Assembly: GCA_035499435.1 (NCBI GenBank)
Contig: DATJYW010000415.1
Span: 33,249 to 97,248 of the forward strand
Source: Solibacter sp035499435
GTDB lineage: Bacteria > Acidobacteriota > Terriglobia > Bryobacterales > Bryobacteraceae
Direction: 5' to 3'
DNA: 64,000 nucleotides
The notes beneath the pieces were generated by a model. It worked only from the letters and a program-made list of their open reading frames with translations, was not told where the DNA came from and searched no databases. Shown here one piece after another: positions 1-10,059 of the stretch (its first letter is position 1; every line of letters starts with the position of its first letter). The position numbers were made by a program, and so were the translations under genes.

Positions 1-369
1 GCCGCCCTGGCTCACGCTGATCCGCTTGATCTCGGCCAGCGTCTTCAGATCGAACATCAAGACCGTCTTGTCGCCGCCGTTGGTGGTAAAGCCGTGACCT
101 GCCTTAGTGGCTATGCCGGCGCCGTGCACTCCGGGTGTGTTCGGAATATCGCCGAGCACTTTGCCGGTGGCGCCCTCGACCACCATCATGTGGGTGCCGC
201 GCGACACAAACACTCGCCCCGTGGCGGATTCGACAGCGACGTAGTCAGTGCCGCCGTCGCCCTTGATATCGAACTTCTCGACCGTGAATGTCTGCGCACG
301 CCCGATGCCGTTTGCGGCCAGCATGCCTGCGAAAAGAACCGCGGCTGCGGCTGGTAAGCTTCTGCTCAT
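1..369 (-). CDS. YncE-like secreted beta-propeller protein (C-terminus off the window)
   Basis: Partial gene: 123 codons read from an ATG at 369 to the window edge with no stop. The first ~25 residues form a signal peptide (MSRSLPAAAAVLFAGMLAANG). The rest has repeated beta-propeller blades of the YncE type, with phrases such as ESATGRVFVSRG, VVEGATGKVLGDI and NGGDKTVLMFDLKTL. A GGAGG Shine-Dalgarno lies 4 nt before the ATG. It follows the PepSY-like gene by about 30 bp on the same strand, so it is probably the last visible gene of the receptor/two-component operon. YncE-like proteins are periplasmic; their ligand here is unknown. Confidence 0.8.
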   Translation of the reverse strand, partial: MSRSLPAAAAVLFAGMLAANGIGRAQTFTVEKFDIKGDGGTDYVAVESATGRVFVSRGTHMMVVEGATGKVLGDIPNTPGVHGAGIATKAGHGFTTNGGDKTVLMFDLKTLAEIKRISVSQGG

Positions 370-398
370 ATTGCCTCCATTCGTTTCTTGCCCAGGAC

Positions 399-848
399 TC
401 AGTCCCTGGTCTCGGTGCCGTCGGCTTTCACCAATACTTCATGCTTCTTGCCGTTCCTGCCGGTGTAGGCAGCTTCATACATGGTCTCGCCGTCCCTCAT
501 GAACAACTCCACCATTCCGAGTTTTCCGTCGGCGACCTTCTTCAGAATGGCAGCCCTGGCAGCGGCTGGAATGGAATCGATGGTCGTCTCTTCTTCGACC
601 ACCAGGAGTTTTCCCTTTGTGTCTACATTGAAATCGCGGTGTTTGCCACCGAGCATGGTCTCCACCTCGTACTGGGCAACGCCGTGCTCAGTTTCTTTGC
701 CGATGTTTTTAATCTCGGCGCCCTTCAACTCTCCCTGAATGGTCGTCTGGACTGCCGGCGGTAGGTCTTTGAGGGCAAGCTTCTTCTCGGCGACCGCCGA
801 GGTCGGCAACAGGGCAGCCAAAGCAGAAATGATGGTGAGTGTTCGCAT
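399..848 (-). CDS. Secreted PepSY-like protein
   Basis: 149 aa with a cleavable signal peptide (MRTLTIISALAALLPTSAVA). The mature part holds two related units of about 60 residues. Each begins with a 'dLPpavqttIqgelkGaeIkni' or 'tIDSIPAAARAAILKKVADGKL' helix and continues as beta hairpins (YEVETMLGGKHRDFNVDTKGKLL, YEAAYTGRNGKKHEVLVKADG). This is the pattern of the PepSY/BLIP-like fold, whose members bind or inhibit peptides and are often encoded beside two-component systems. It lies 64 bp downstream of the histidine kinase gene on the same strand, with AAGGAG about 11 nt before the ATG. A periplasmic accessory role to the kinase is inference. Confidence 0.75.
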   Translation of the reverse strand: MRTLTIISALAALLPTSAVAEKKLALKDLPPAVQTTIQGELKGAEIKNIGKETEHGVAQYEVETMLGGKHRDFNVDTKGKLLVVEEETTIDSIPAAARAAILKKVADGKLGMVELFMRDGETMYEAAYTGRNGKKHEVLVKADGTETRD

Positions 849-912
849 TAGAAATCAGACTCCTTGGCCAGTATGGGAGACGATTCTGAAGAATCCGTGA
901 ATAGTGCGCATA

Positions 913-2295
913 TTAAACCGCCGGCAGGAGCAGGCGGGCGGTCGATCCCCTGCCGGGCGCGCTTTCGACCTGGATCTCGCCACCGTGCCGCCTGGCGATC
1001 GATTGCGCGATCGAGAGCCCCAGCCCCACTCCGCCGATCTTCCTGGAGCGGTCTTTGGCCGCCCTGTAAAAGCGCTCAAAAATGTGCGGCAACTCGTCGG
1101 CGGCAATCCCGATCCCATTGTCACGGACCTCTAATGTTGCCATCGGCCGTTCTCCTTTGCGGCAAAGACCGAGGTGCACTTGTACCTCTCCGCCGGGCTT
1201 CGAGTACTTGATCGCATTGTCGAGCAGAATGAGCACGGCGCGGCGCAGCGCGCGGAAATCGCCCGAGACGGTGCATCCGTTGAAATCATCGGCCGCCAGC
1301 TTGATTCCAGCGGCTTCCGCCAGAACCCGGGCATCGGCGCAGGCGGCGCGGACCAGGTCGGCGAGCGCAAGCGGCTCCAGGACCGTCTCTTCGATATTGG
1401 CGTCGGCGCGGGCCAGCAGCATCAGGTCTTCAATCAGGTCGGTAGTCCGCTCGCTTTCCGCGAGAATGCGGTCCAGCGCCTCGGAGTATTCCTTCTCGCT
1501 GCGCGGTTTCTTGCGAATCACCTCCGCGGTCGTGCGGATGATCGCCACCGGAGTCCGCAACTCGTGAGATGCATCGGCAGTGAATTGAGTGACGCGGCGA
1601 AACGAGTCCTGCAGGCGCGCCAGCATGGCGTTCAATGTCGCCGAAAGCTGGTCAAGTTCGTCGCCCGTGCCGCGAAGCGGCAATCGCTCGGAAAGATTGT
1701 GCGCTTCGATATCGCCCGCGGTGCGAGCGATTTGCTCGACGGGCGCCAGGGCGCGGCGGCTCATCCAATAGCCGCCGGCGGAAGCGAGCAGCAGCAGGAG
1801 CGGGCTCGCGAGCACCGCCGTCCAGGTAAATGCGTCGAGCATCTCGGCGAACTCGTCGGTCGGCATTCCGATTTGGATCGAACCTGCCGCCACAGCGGCC
1901 GATAGCACGCGTACAGGCTTTCCGTTCAGCGTTGAGGTTTCCACTCTGCCGCGATTCGGCAGGCGCGAGGGATCGGGCGGAGCAGCGCCCCATCCTTGCG
2001 TTCCCGGAGACTGATAAAGCCACCGGCCGGCGCTGTCGGCGATGCGGAACCGGCTGCCCGCGGGCGCCAGAGAGGCATGTTGGATCAGTTCTTCCAACGA
2101 CCGATCGCCGCCGGAGGCTTGCAGCCGGACAAAACCTCTCATCTCCCGCAGCCGGAAGCGCAGATCCTTGTCGACGGTGTCATTGATGCTGTCCCGAATT
2201 GCGAACCAGACCCCGATGCCCACGGCGGCAAAGGTCGCCGCCAGGATCGCGCCGTACCAGGCGGTCAGGCGAAATCGGATCGTACGGCGGTTCAC
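913..2295 (-). CDS. Sensor histidine kinase (EnvZ/PhoQ-like)
   Basis: 460 aa. I place the start at GTG 2295, which overlaps the regulator stop as GTGA; reading further upstream only antisenses the regulator gene. Layout: short cytoplasmic tip, TM helix (about 10-30), periplasmic sensor of ~135 residues, second TM (about 170-190), HAMP linker, HisKA with the phospho-acceptor motif DASHELRTP, and HATPase_c with N (LLDNAIKYS), G1 (VRDNGIGI), F (IFERFYR) and G2 (GVGLGLSIA) boxes. It should autophosphorylate and act on the OmpR-type regulator encoded immediately upstream. The receptor and PepSY-like genes beside it suggest it senses an envelope or substrate signal, but the ligand cannot be read from the sequence. 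Confidence 0.93.
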   Translation of the reverse strand: MNRRTIRFRLTAWYGAILAATFAAVGIGVWFAIRDSINDTVDKDLRFRLREMRGFVRLQASGGDRSLEELIQHASLAPAGSRFRIADSAGRWLYQSPGTQGWGAAPPDPSRLPNRGRVETSTLNGKPVRVLSAAVAAGSIQIGMPTDEFAEMLDAFTWTAVLASPLLLLLASAGGYWMSRRALAPVEQIARTAGDIEAHNLSERLPLRGTGDELDQLSATLNAMLARLQDSFRRVTQFTADASHELRTPVAIIRTTAEVIRKKPRSEKEYSEALDRILAESERTTDLIEDLMLLARADANIEETVLEPLALADLVRAACADARVLAEAAGIKLAADDFNGCTVSGDFRALRRAVLILLDNAIKYSKPGGEVQVHLGLCRKGERPMATLEVRDNGIGIAADELPHIFERFYRAAKDRSRKIGGVGLGLSIAQSIARRHGGEIQVESAPGRGSTARLLLPAV

Positions 2296-2966
2296 GGTTC
2301 CTCCCGCAGAATGTAGCCATATCCGCGCACGGTATGGATCAGCTTGCGCGCATGCTTCAGTTCGATCTTTTCCCGCAGGTGCCTGATGAACGCGTCCACG
2401 GTGTTGGCCTCGATATCCTCCTCGAATCCCCAGACTCCCTCGATAATGGCCGATCGCGCAACCACGCGATTGGCGCGGCGCATCAGGAACTCGAGCACGC
2501 GGTACTCGGTGGCCGTAAGGCTCAGAAGCTTGCCAGCGCGCGACACCTCGTGACATGCCGGGTCAAGCACCAGGTCGTGAATCTGCAAGGTTGGTTTCTG
2601 GGGTTGTCCCGAGCGCCTCGAGATCGCGCGCAAGCGGGCGAGCAGGACCCGGAAGGAGAACGGTTTGGTAAGGTAATCGTCCGCGCCGGCGTCGAGGCCG
2701 CGGACCACGTCGCTGGCCGCGTCCCGGGCGGTGAGCATCAATACGGGTGTCTGCCTGCCGCCGGCACGCAGCCGGCGGACAAGCTCGATGCCATCCATGC
2801 GCGGCATCATGACATCCAGAAGAATCGCGTCGAAATCACACGTTTCAGCGGCATGGAGTCCCTCGACGCCGTCGCTCGCCAGAACAACAGTGTGGTTCTC
2901 CTCTTCCAAGCCCTGGCGCAGCGCTTCGCGCATCGAGATTTCATCTTCCACTATCAGAATCCACAC
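2292..2966 (-). CDS. OmpR/PhoB-family response regulator
   Basis: 224 aa. The receiver domain (1-115) has the acidic pair VEDE, the phospho-acceptor Asp in LLDVMMPRMDG, the conserved Thr in MLTAR and the Lys in LTKPFSF. The C-terminal winged-helix domain (about 125-222) has the trans-reg-C pattern (LTATEYRVLEFLMRRANRVV..., VDAFIRHLREKIE, IHTVRGYGYIL). Its stop overlaps the kinase start by 4 nt, and it begins 8 bp after the receptor stop, so the three genes should be cotranscribed. It probably controls this operon, but no operator repeat was identified. Confidence 0.94.
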   Translation of the reverse strand: MWILIVEDEISMREALRQGLEEENHTVVLASDGVEGLHAAETCDFDAILLDVMMPRMDGIELVRRLRAGGRQTPVLMLTARDAASDVVRGLDAGADDYLTKPFSFRVLLARLRAISRRSGQPQKPTLQIHDLVLDPACHEVSRAGKLLSLTATEYRVLEFLMRRANRVVARSAIIEGVWGFEEDIEANTVDAFIRHLREKIELKHARKLIHTVRGYGYILREEP

Positions 2967-2974
2967 GCCGGGCC

Positions 2975-5926
2975 TCAGAAGGTGAATTTGATTTGCGATT
3001 CCAGGCGGCGGTTATCGGCCGTTTCATAGAATCCTTCGCCGTTTTGCCCGCCCGCAATCTGGTTGGCGGACCCGAAATACGGTGACGTGATATTTCCGAT
3101 GATCGGGCCGGGGTTCGTATGATTCAGCAGGTTGCGGATGGACATGCCGATGCTCAGGTTGAACCGGTGAGGCGTGGTTGGGGTCCCGATAAGGCCGCCC
3201 AGGCCCCGGCCCGTCGCCGCCTGCAATGGGTTGCCGCCTCCGCCCCCGGAGCGCGGATCGCCTCCGATCGATCCGCGCTCCCTGCCAAATCCGAAGACCT
3301 TCGCAACGCGCAGGTTCACGTTGTACTGGCCGGGTCCCCGTCCGTAATTCCGCGGCAGGAGTGGCTCGGTGGCGGTGGGATTCGGGTCGAGCAGGCCGTA
3401 CGACGTTGGGATCACGCCGGTCTTATTGGGATCGGTGGCCATTCCGGGGCGGGCATTGAACTGCGTCGTGCCGAAAAGATCGTTGCCGGCGGTGATATCG
3501 AACGGCGTGCCCGACTGCATCACCACAAAAGGACTGATGCGCACGGCCCATCGCAGGTTGATCGACCCGCCGACGGTGGCGCGATGATGTACGTCGGTAG
3601 CCGCGGGGCCGTACTCGCCGTCGAAGTTATAAGGATTTGCGGGAAAGGTGCCTATGCCATCGGTGTTGCTGTGCGCACGGTTGAACACGTAGAAGCCGAA
3701 CAACGACAGGCCCGGATTCAGCTTGGCGTTCACGTTCGAAATCACCTGGTTCTGGTTGTAAAGCCCCGACGATTCCATCAGGTTGACGGCGCCGGGGCGC
3801 CCCAGGGGATAGATACCGCTGTTGCGCACTGCCGGGTCGTAAGTGCCCGGCAGCGGAGCGTTGATGTCTTGCGAACGGAAGAGATGCAGGCCGTGCGAAT
3901 TCGTGTATGTGACCGCCAGCGTGGTGTTGTGCGGCAACTGGCGCTCCAGGGTAGCCGCCGACTGCATGATGTAGGGCGCCCGCATGCTCGAGCTGATTCT
4001 TTGGATCACGGGCATCGATTGCGAGCCGGCCAGCGCGGCCAGAGGCGGGAGATTCGGATAGAAATCGGGATTGGCGACGACGTACTGCTGCTGGACGACG
4101 CCGTTGTAGCGTTCCGCGGCTAGCGTGTTGGAGAGCGGGAAGCGATCGTAAAAGATGCCGAATCCCGCGCGCAGCACTGTTTTCGCGCGCTTGCCCGCGC
4201 CACCTCCGGGCGCCCAGGCGAAAGCCACGCGCGGCGCGATATCGCGGTAGTCGTGAATATTGCTCTGGGTCTCGTAGCGCAGTCCGAGGCTCAAGGTGAA
4301 ATTCGGCCGGAGACGCCACTCGTCACCGGCGAAGATACCGGCGTCCACCTGGTGGACACTCAAACCTTTAATTCCAGTGCCGACGCTGAACTGCGTGGCG
4401 CCGCCTCCCAGATTGCGAATCTGCGTCGGAGTGTAGTTGAGACTCATGAACAACAGCGTTCGGCGGTAGCGCTCGATGGACGTGATCGGCGCCAGGACCA
4501 TCTCGCCCTGAGGATCCAGCACCGGCCGGTTCTGTGCGTCCAGCACTGGCGCCAACCCGCCGCCGGCGAAGGTGAAAGTGCCGTTGAAATTCTGCGGTGA
4601 AACGTTTTCATCCGCCTGGCCGCGCAGGCGGACGCCGAAGCGCCACGAATGCCTCCCTTTCATCATGGACGTGTAGTTTTGCAGCTCGTAGCTGTTCTGC
4701 GTGTCGAACGTGCGGCCGAGGGTCGCCCCGCCATCGTTGAACGATTGCAGCACCTGGACCAAGGGGCCGGCGGTATTGGCAATCGACTGGCTGGCGCTTC
4801 GATAGTACTGAAAGCGCGTTTCATTCACCGCCTTTCCGATCAGAACTGTCTCCGCCGCCTGTACCGTCTGGTTGGTGAACTGCGAGTGGTAGCCGCGCGA
4901 AACCAGGTCGAAGCCGCCGATCCCGTTGTCCTGAACATCGGAGTGCGAAATGCCATAGCGGAGCATGAGAGTGTTGTTCTCACTGACCTGGTAGTCGACG
5001 CGCGGGCTGACGTTGGTATACCGTCCCGGAGTGACCAGTGCCCCGGCAGACGGCGCGATGGCGAACGTCTCCGGGTTCACCACAACTGCGTTGAAGATCG
5101 ACCCGTTGTCCACCCTGTTGTGCTGGGCGTCCACTGTAAACGAGGATCTACGGGTGAGCGGACCTCCGGCGTTGCCTTCGAACTCGTTGAGCAGAAAATA
5201 CGCCTTTTCCGGCGAATAGGGATTGCGCGTGTTCCAGAAATCGTTGGCGAAATTCCACTGGGCCGTGCCCCGGTACTTGTCCGACCCCGGTTTGGTGAAG
5301 ATCTCGATCTTGCCATATCCCAGTTTGTCGTATTCCGGCGAAAAGGGATTCTGATTGATACGAATCTCGCGGATCGATTCCTTAGGCGGCAACTGGCCGC
5401 CGCTGAAGCCGTCGATAAAGATGGAGCCGCCGTTGGGACCGGCGGAAGGTCCGGCGAGAGCCTGCAAGTCCGCCGCGAGATCGTCCGGATCGTCGGAGAG
5501 GGCGTCGAGATCGGCGCCTTTCAGCACAACCGCGCTGGCGTTGCTCGTCGAGTCCGTGCTCAAGGCCGGTGCGGAGTTCTCCGCCACTGTCACATTCTCC
5601 GACAGGGAGGCCACCTTCAAGGTGAGGTTCAGTACCTGCGTTCCGGGCCGCAGTGCGACCTTGGCCGGCTGGGTCTGCCTCAACTGCGGGGCCGATGCCT
5701 CGACCAGATAGCTTCCTGGCGGCAGGCCTGAAAAAGTGTACGAGCCGGTCTTGTCCGCGACGGTGGTCCGCACCGGCCCCGATGATCCGCTCAACGTGAC
5801 GCTGGCTTCCGGAATGAGTGCGCCACTTTCGTCTGCCACCTGGCCGCGCAAGATCGCGGTCTGGGCAAACAGGCCTGGCGAAACCAGCAGGAAGCAGAGG
5901 AACAATTTCCGAGGCATCTTTCGCAT
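2975..5926 (-). CDS. Oar-like TonB-dependent outer-membrane receptor
   Basis: 983 aa. A signal peptide (about 1-22, ending LVSPGLFAQ) is followed by a carboxypeptidase-regulatory-like beta-sandwich (about 23-110: ILRGQVADESGALIPEASVTL, YTFSGLPPGSYLVEA). Next come a plug region and a long beta-barrel of the acidobacterial Oar type, ending in an aromatic outer-membrane sorting motif (QIKFTF). Such receptors take up large or scarce substrates, often glycans or peptides, using TonB energy. The ATG at 5917 is an alternative start three codons downstream. Leading an operon with its own two-component system is reminiscent of substrate-responsive uptake loci; the substrate is unknown. Confidence 0.88.
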   Translation of the reverse strand: MRKMPRKLFLCFLLVSPGLFAQTAILRGQVADESGALIPEASVTLSGSSGPVRTTVADKTGSYTFSGLPPGSYLVEASAPQLRQTQPAKVALRPGTQVLNLTLKVASLSENVTVAENSAPALSTDSTSNASAVVLKGADLDALSDDPDDLAADLQALAGPSAGPNGGSIFIDGFSGGQLPPKESIREIRINQNPFSPEYDKLGYGKIEIFTKPGSDKYRGTAQWNFANDFWNTRNPYSPEKAYFLLNEFEGNAGGPLTRRSSFTVDAQHNRVDNGSIFNAVVVNPETFAIAPSAGALVTPGRYTNVSPRVDYQVSENNTLMLRYGISHSDVQDNGIGGFDLVSRGYHSQFTNQTVQAAETVLIGKAVNETRFQYYRSASQSIANTAGPLVQVLQSFNDGGATLGRTFDTQNSYELQNYTSMMKGRHSWRFGVRLRGQADENVSPQNFNGTFTFAGGGLAPVLDAQNRPVLDPQGEMVLAPITSIERYRRTLLFMSLNYTPTQIRNLGGGATQFSVGTGIKGLSVHQVDAGIFAGDEWRLRPNFTLSLGLRYETQSNIHDYRDIAPRVAFAWAPGGGAGKRAKTVLRAGFGIFYDRFPLSNTLAAERYNGVVQQQYVVANPDFYPNLPPLAALAGSQSMPVIQRISSSMRAPYIMQSAATLERQLPHNTTLAVTYTNSHGLHLFRSQDINAPLPGTYDPAVRNSGIYPLGRPGAVNLMESSGLYNQNQVISNVNAKLNPGLSLFGFYVFNRAHSNTDGIGTFPANPYNFDGEYGPAATDVHHRATVGGSINLRWAVRISPFVVMQSGTPFDITAGNDLFGTTQFNARPGMATDPNKTGVIPTSYGLLDPNPTATEPLLPRNYGRGPGQYNVNLRVAKVFGFGRERGSIGGDPRSGGGGGNPLQAATGRGLGGLIGTPTTPHRFNLSIGMSIRNLLNHTNPGPIIGNITSPYFGSANQIAGGQNGEGFYETADNRRLESQIKFTF

Positions 5927-6084
5927 TGCTTAACGAAGTAGAGTGTCCGCGGGGCGATGAGGCGGCAATACCACGCCGAGAAACCCTCAATGTTGGAGGA
6001 TACAACCGGATTCTGAAGAATTACTGAACGTCCGGCCTGACGAGGGCCGAACGGTACAAGATCCTGTTGGTTCCTGGCGCCAGG

Positions 6085-7236
6085 CTAATCCAGCTTCTTG
6101 TGGAAACGAAGCGCGCTGAAGACCAGGACGGTCACGCCATACACGGCCAGGCAGACCATCTGCGGCCATAGCACCGACACGCCCACGCCCTTCAGAAAGA
6201 TTCCACGGACGACCTCCATGAAGTAGCGCAGGGGGTTCAGGTAGGTCAGCCACTGCACTACCACCGGCATGTTGCGGATGGGGAAGGTAAACCCGCTGAG
6301 CATGAAGGCCGGGGTGGAGAAGAAGAAGTTCATCATCATGGCCTGCTGCTGGGTGTGGGAGATGGTCGAAAGGAACAGGCCCGCTCCCAGGTTCGTCATC
6401 AGAAAAAGCGTGGAACAGAACAGCAGCAGGAGAAAGCTTCCTCGCAGCGGTACGTGGAAGACCAGCAGCGCCACCGTGGTGATCAGGACCACGTCCACCA
6501 GGCCGATGAGCGCGAAGGGCAGGGTCTTGCCGAGCATCAGTTCGATGGGGCGCATGGGGGTGACCATCAACTGCTCCATGGTGCCGATCTCTTTTTCGCG
6601 CACGATGGCGAGCGCGGTAAGCATGAGCGTCACCAGCATGACGATGTTGGAGATCACGCCGGGGACGAAGAAGTTGCGGCTGTAGAGATCGGGGTTGAAC
6701 CAGACGCGGGTGCCGGCCACGACGTCTGGGGCGGCCACACGCGCGGGAGATCCGGGGCTGCGGGCCATGAGCCGGATGCGCTGCTGTTTCTCCATCACGT
6801 CGGCGGAGAACTGGGCGATGACGGTGCCGGCATAGCTGGAGACCAGCGACGCGGTGTTGGAGTCGGTGCCATCGACCAGTACCTGGACCTCCGTGGGGCG
6901 GCGGCGGTCGAGATCGCGGGCGAAGCCGGGCAGCACGCGGACCACGGCCTGCACATCGCCGCGATCAAGCAGGCGCTGCACGTCTTCTTCGCTGCGCGGC
7001 GTGGCGACCACCTCGAAGCGGCCGGAACCGGCGAAGCGGTCGTGCAGATCGCGGCTGACGGGCGTGCCGTCCATGTCCATCCAGGCGATGCGCGCGCGAT
7101 CGACGTCGAGGTTCACGGCGAACCCGAAGATGATCAACTGCACCACGGGAGGGATGAAGAGCAGGGTGCGCATGCGCGGCTCGCGCAGCACCTGGTTGAA
7201 TTCCTTGCGAATGATGACGAGGACTCGTTCCCACAT
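6085..7236 (-). CDS. ABC-2 type exporter permease (YbhR/YhhJ-like)
   Basis: 383 aa from ATG 7236; a GTG at 7245, overlapping the preceding stop as GTGA, is an alternative start. The N-terminal TM helix (LLFIPPVVQLIIFGFAVNL) is followed by a large extracytoplasmic domain (about 45-175, VDGTDSNTASLVSSYAG). Five more TM helices follow, with the ABC-2 signature REKEIGTMEQLMVTP between the second and third. It is the last gene of the efflux operon and a paralogue of the permease just upstream; the two probably form a heterodimer. In E. coli, YbhS/YbhR with YbhF and YbhG export drugs and cations. A 12-bp palindrome (6073-6084) abuts the stop but lacks a T tract. Confidence 0.93.
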   Translation of the reverse strand: MWERVLVIIRKEFNQVLREPRMRTLLFIPPVVQLIIFGFAVNLDVDRARIAWMDMDGTPVSRDLHDRFAGSGRFEVVATPRSEEDVQRLLDRGDVQAVVRVLPGFARDLDRRRPTEVQVLVDGTDSNTASLVSSYAGTVIAQFSADVMEKQQRIRLMARSPGSPARVAAPDVVAGTRVWFNPDLYSRNFFVPGVISNIVMLVTLMLTALAIVREKEIGTMEQLMVTPMRPIELMLGKTLPFALIGLVDVVLITTVALLVFHVPLRGSFLLLLFCSTLFLMTNLGAGLFLSTISHTQQQAMMMNFFFSTPAFMLSGFTFPIRNMPVVVQWLTYLNPLRYFMEVVRGIFLKGVGVSVLWPQMVCLAVYGVTVLVFSALRFHKKLD

Positions 7237-7241
7237 AGGAT

Positions 7242-8371
7242 TCACGCCAGCTTTTGATTGAGTTTGCGCGTGGCCAGGCGGAAGACCACCAGCGCGTAGA
7301 GCACCAGAAAGGCCAGTTGAGCCCAGAGCACGGTCAGCCCGACGCCTTTCAGGAAGATGCCTTTGAGGATCGTCACCACGTAGCGCGCCGGGATAATGTA
7401 GGTGATGGCTTGGATGACGACCGGCATGTTCCCGATGGTGTAGACGAAACCGGAGAGCAGGAACGCCGGCAGGAACGAACTCAGAATGCCCATCTGGTAC
7501 GCCTGCAACTGAGTCTTCGCCGCCGCCGATACGAAGATGCCCCAGAACAGCGAGCCGAAGAGGAACACGCACGTGGAGACCGTCAGCAACACCAGGCTGC
7601 CGCGGAAGGGAACCGAAAAGACGAAGACGCCGACGAGAAACGCGATGGCGGCATCGGCCAGCCCGACCACGAAATATGCCAGCATCTTGCCGAGCACCAG
7701 CTCGGCGGGGCGCAACGGCGTGGAGAGGAGCTGCTCCATGGTGCCCATTTCCCATTCGCGTGCGATGGTGAGCGACGTCAAGAGCGCGGCGATGATCTGG
7801 AGAATCACGGCGACCAGGCCGGGCACCACGTAATTGCGGGATTCCAGCGAGCTGTTGTACCAGACGCGCAGACGGGCGTCGATGGGCTGAGTCAGGCGCT
7901 CGCCGCCGCGGCGGTTCATGGCGTCGGTGCGGATGGAGAGCGAGTAGTTGCGCACCAGCGATTCCGCGTAGCCGAGCGCGATGGAGGCGGTATTGGAATC
8001 GCTGCCATCGAGCAGGATCTGCACCTGGGCCTGGCGGCCGGCGCCGAGGCTTCTCGAGTAATCGCGCGGGACTACGAGGCCCATGAGGATTTGGCTACGG
8101 TCGATGGCACGCTCCAGGGCGGCGTAATCGTCGACTTCGGCCTGGATATCGAAAAAGCGCGAGCCGCGGAACTGGCGGATGAGCTCGCGGCTTTGCGAGG
8201 TCTGATCCTGGTCGTAGACATAGGTGGGGATGCGGTCGACATCGAGGCTGAGCGCAAACCCGAACAGCAGCAGCATCATGAGGGGAACGGCGAGCGCCAT
8301 TCCCAGGCTGCGGGCATCGCGCGTGATGTGGTGCAGTTCCTTGACGGCGACGGCGCGCAGACGGCGTCTGC

Positions 8372-8375
<4 letters not shown>
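7242..8375 (-). CDS. ABC-2 type exporter permease (YbhS-like)
   Basis: 377 aa. It has the same architecture as the next gene: N-terminal TM (PLMMLLLFGFALSLDVD), an extracytoplasmic domain with the family phrase LLDGSDSNTASIALGYAESL, then TM helices 2-6 and the ABC-2 motif REWEMGTMEQLLSTPLRPAELVLGK. The ATG overlaps the stop of the upstream ATPase gene as ATGA, so translation is coupled. Inferred role: one half of the membrane pore of the tripartite exporter. Confidence 0.93.
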
Positions 8376-9315
<940 letters not shown>

Positions 9316-9319
<4 letters not shown>

Positions 9320-10059
9320 GAGCGCGCTACTCCTTCTTCGGCGTGGATGGCTTTGATGAACGCGCCTTCCAGGTTGGCCGCGTCCATCTCCTGCTTCATC
9401 CTGCCGGGTGGGGAGCAGCGGATCAGGCGGCCCTTGTGGAGCAGCCCGACGCGGTTGCAGCGTTCGGCTTCGTCGAGATAGGCGGTGGTCATGAAGATGG
9501 TGATGCCGTCTTTGAGCAGCTCGTAGAGGATGGCCCAGAAGTCGCGGCGGGAGACGGGATCGACGCCGTTGGTGGGCTCGTCCAGGAAGAGAATTTCGGG
9601 CTTGTGCAGCAGGGTGCACATGAGGGCCAGTTTCTGTTTCATGCCGCCGGAGAGTTTTCCGCCCTGCCGGTCGCGGAAGGGCTCCATGCGGGTCATCTGG
9701 AGAAGACGCGCGGTGAGCTGGTCGCGCTCGCTGCCGACGATGCCGAAGAGGTCGGCGTAGAAGACCATGTTCTCTTCTACGGTGAGGTCCTGGTAGAGGC
9801 CGAAGCGCTGGGCCATGTAGCCGATTTGGTCTTTCACGGCCTGCGATTCGCGCGCGGCGTCGTGGCCGGCGACGCGGGCGGTGCCGGAGGTGGGGTTCAT
9901 GAGGCCGCAAAGCATGCGGAGGGTGGTAGTTTTGCCCGCGCCATCGGGACCGACCAGGCCGAAGATCTCGCCCTGAGAGACGGAGAGGTTCAGGCGATCG
10001 ACGGCGGTGATGGCGCCGAAGGTTTTGGTCAGGTCGCGGGTTTCGATGATGGATGGCAT
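9316..10059 (-). CDS. ABC transporter ATP-binding protein (N-terminal half of YbhF-like pair)
   Basis: 247 aa. Walker A GPDGAGKTT, signature LSGGMKQKL, Walker B ILFLDEPTNG and the H-loop (TTAYLDEAERC, where the usual His is replaced by Ala-Tyr) are visible. The missing H-loop histidine suggests a catalytically weakened site, as in asymmetric ABC pairs; the second ATPase keeps STHYMDEAE. The ATG at 10059 shares one base with the stop of the adaptor gene (TGATG). Cytoplasmic; pairs with the downstream ATPase by inference. Confidence 0.92.

Noticed and set aside
6073..6084. CCTGGCGCCAGG palindrome as a terminator of the efflux operon
   Set aside because: No T tract follows on the minus strand and there is no loop.
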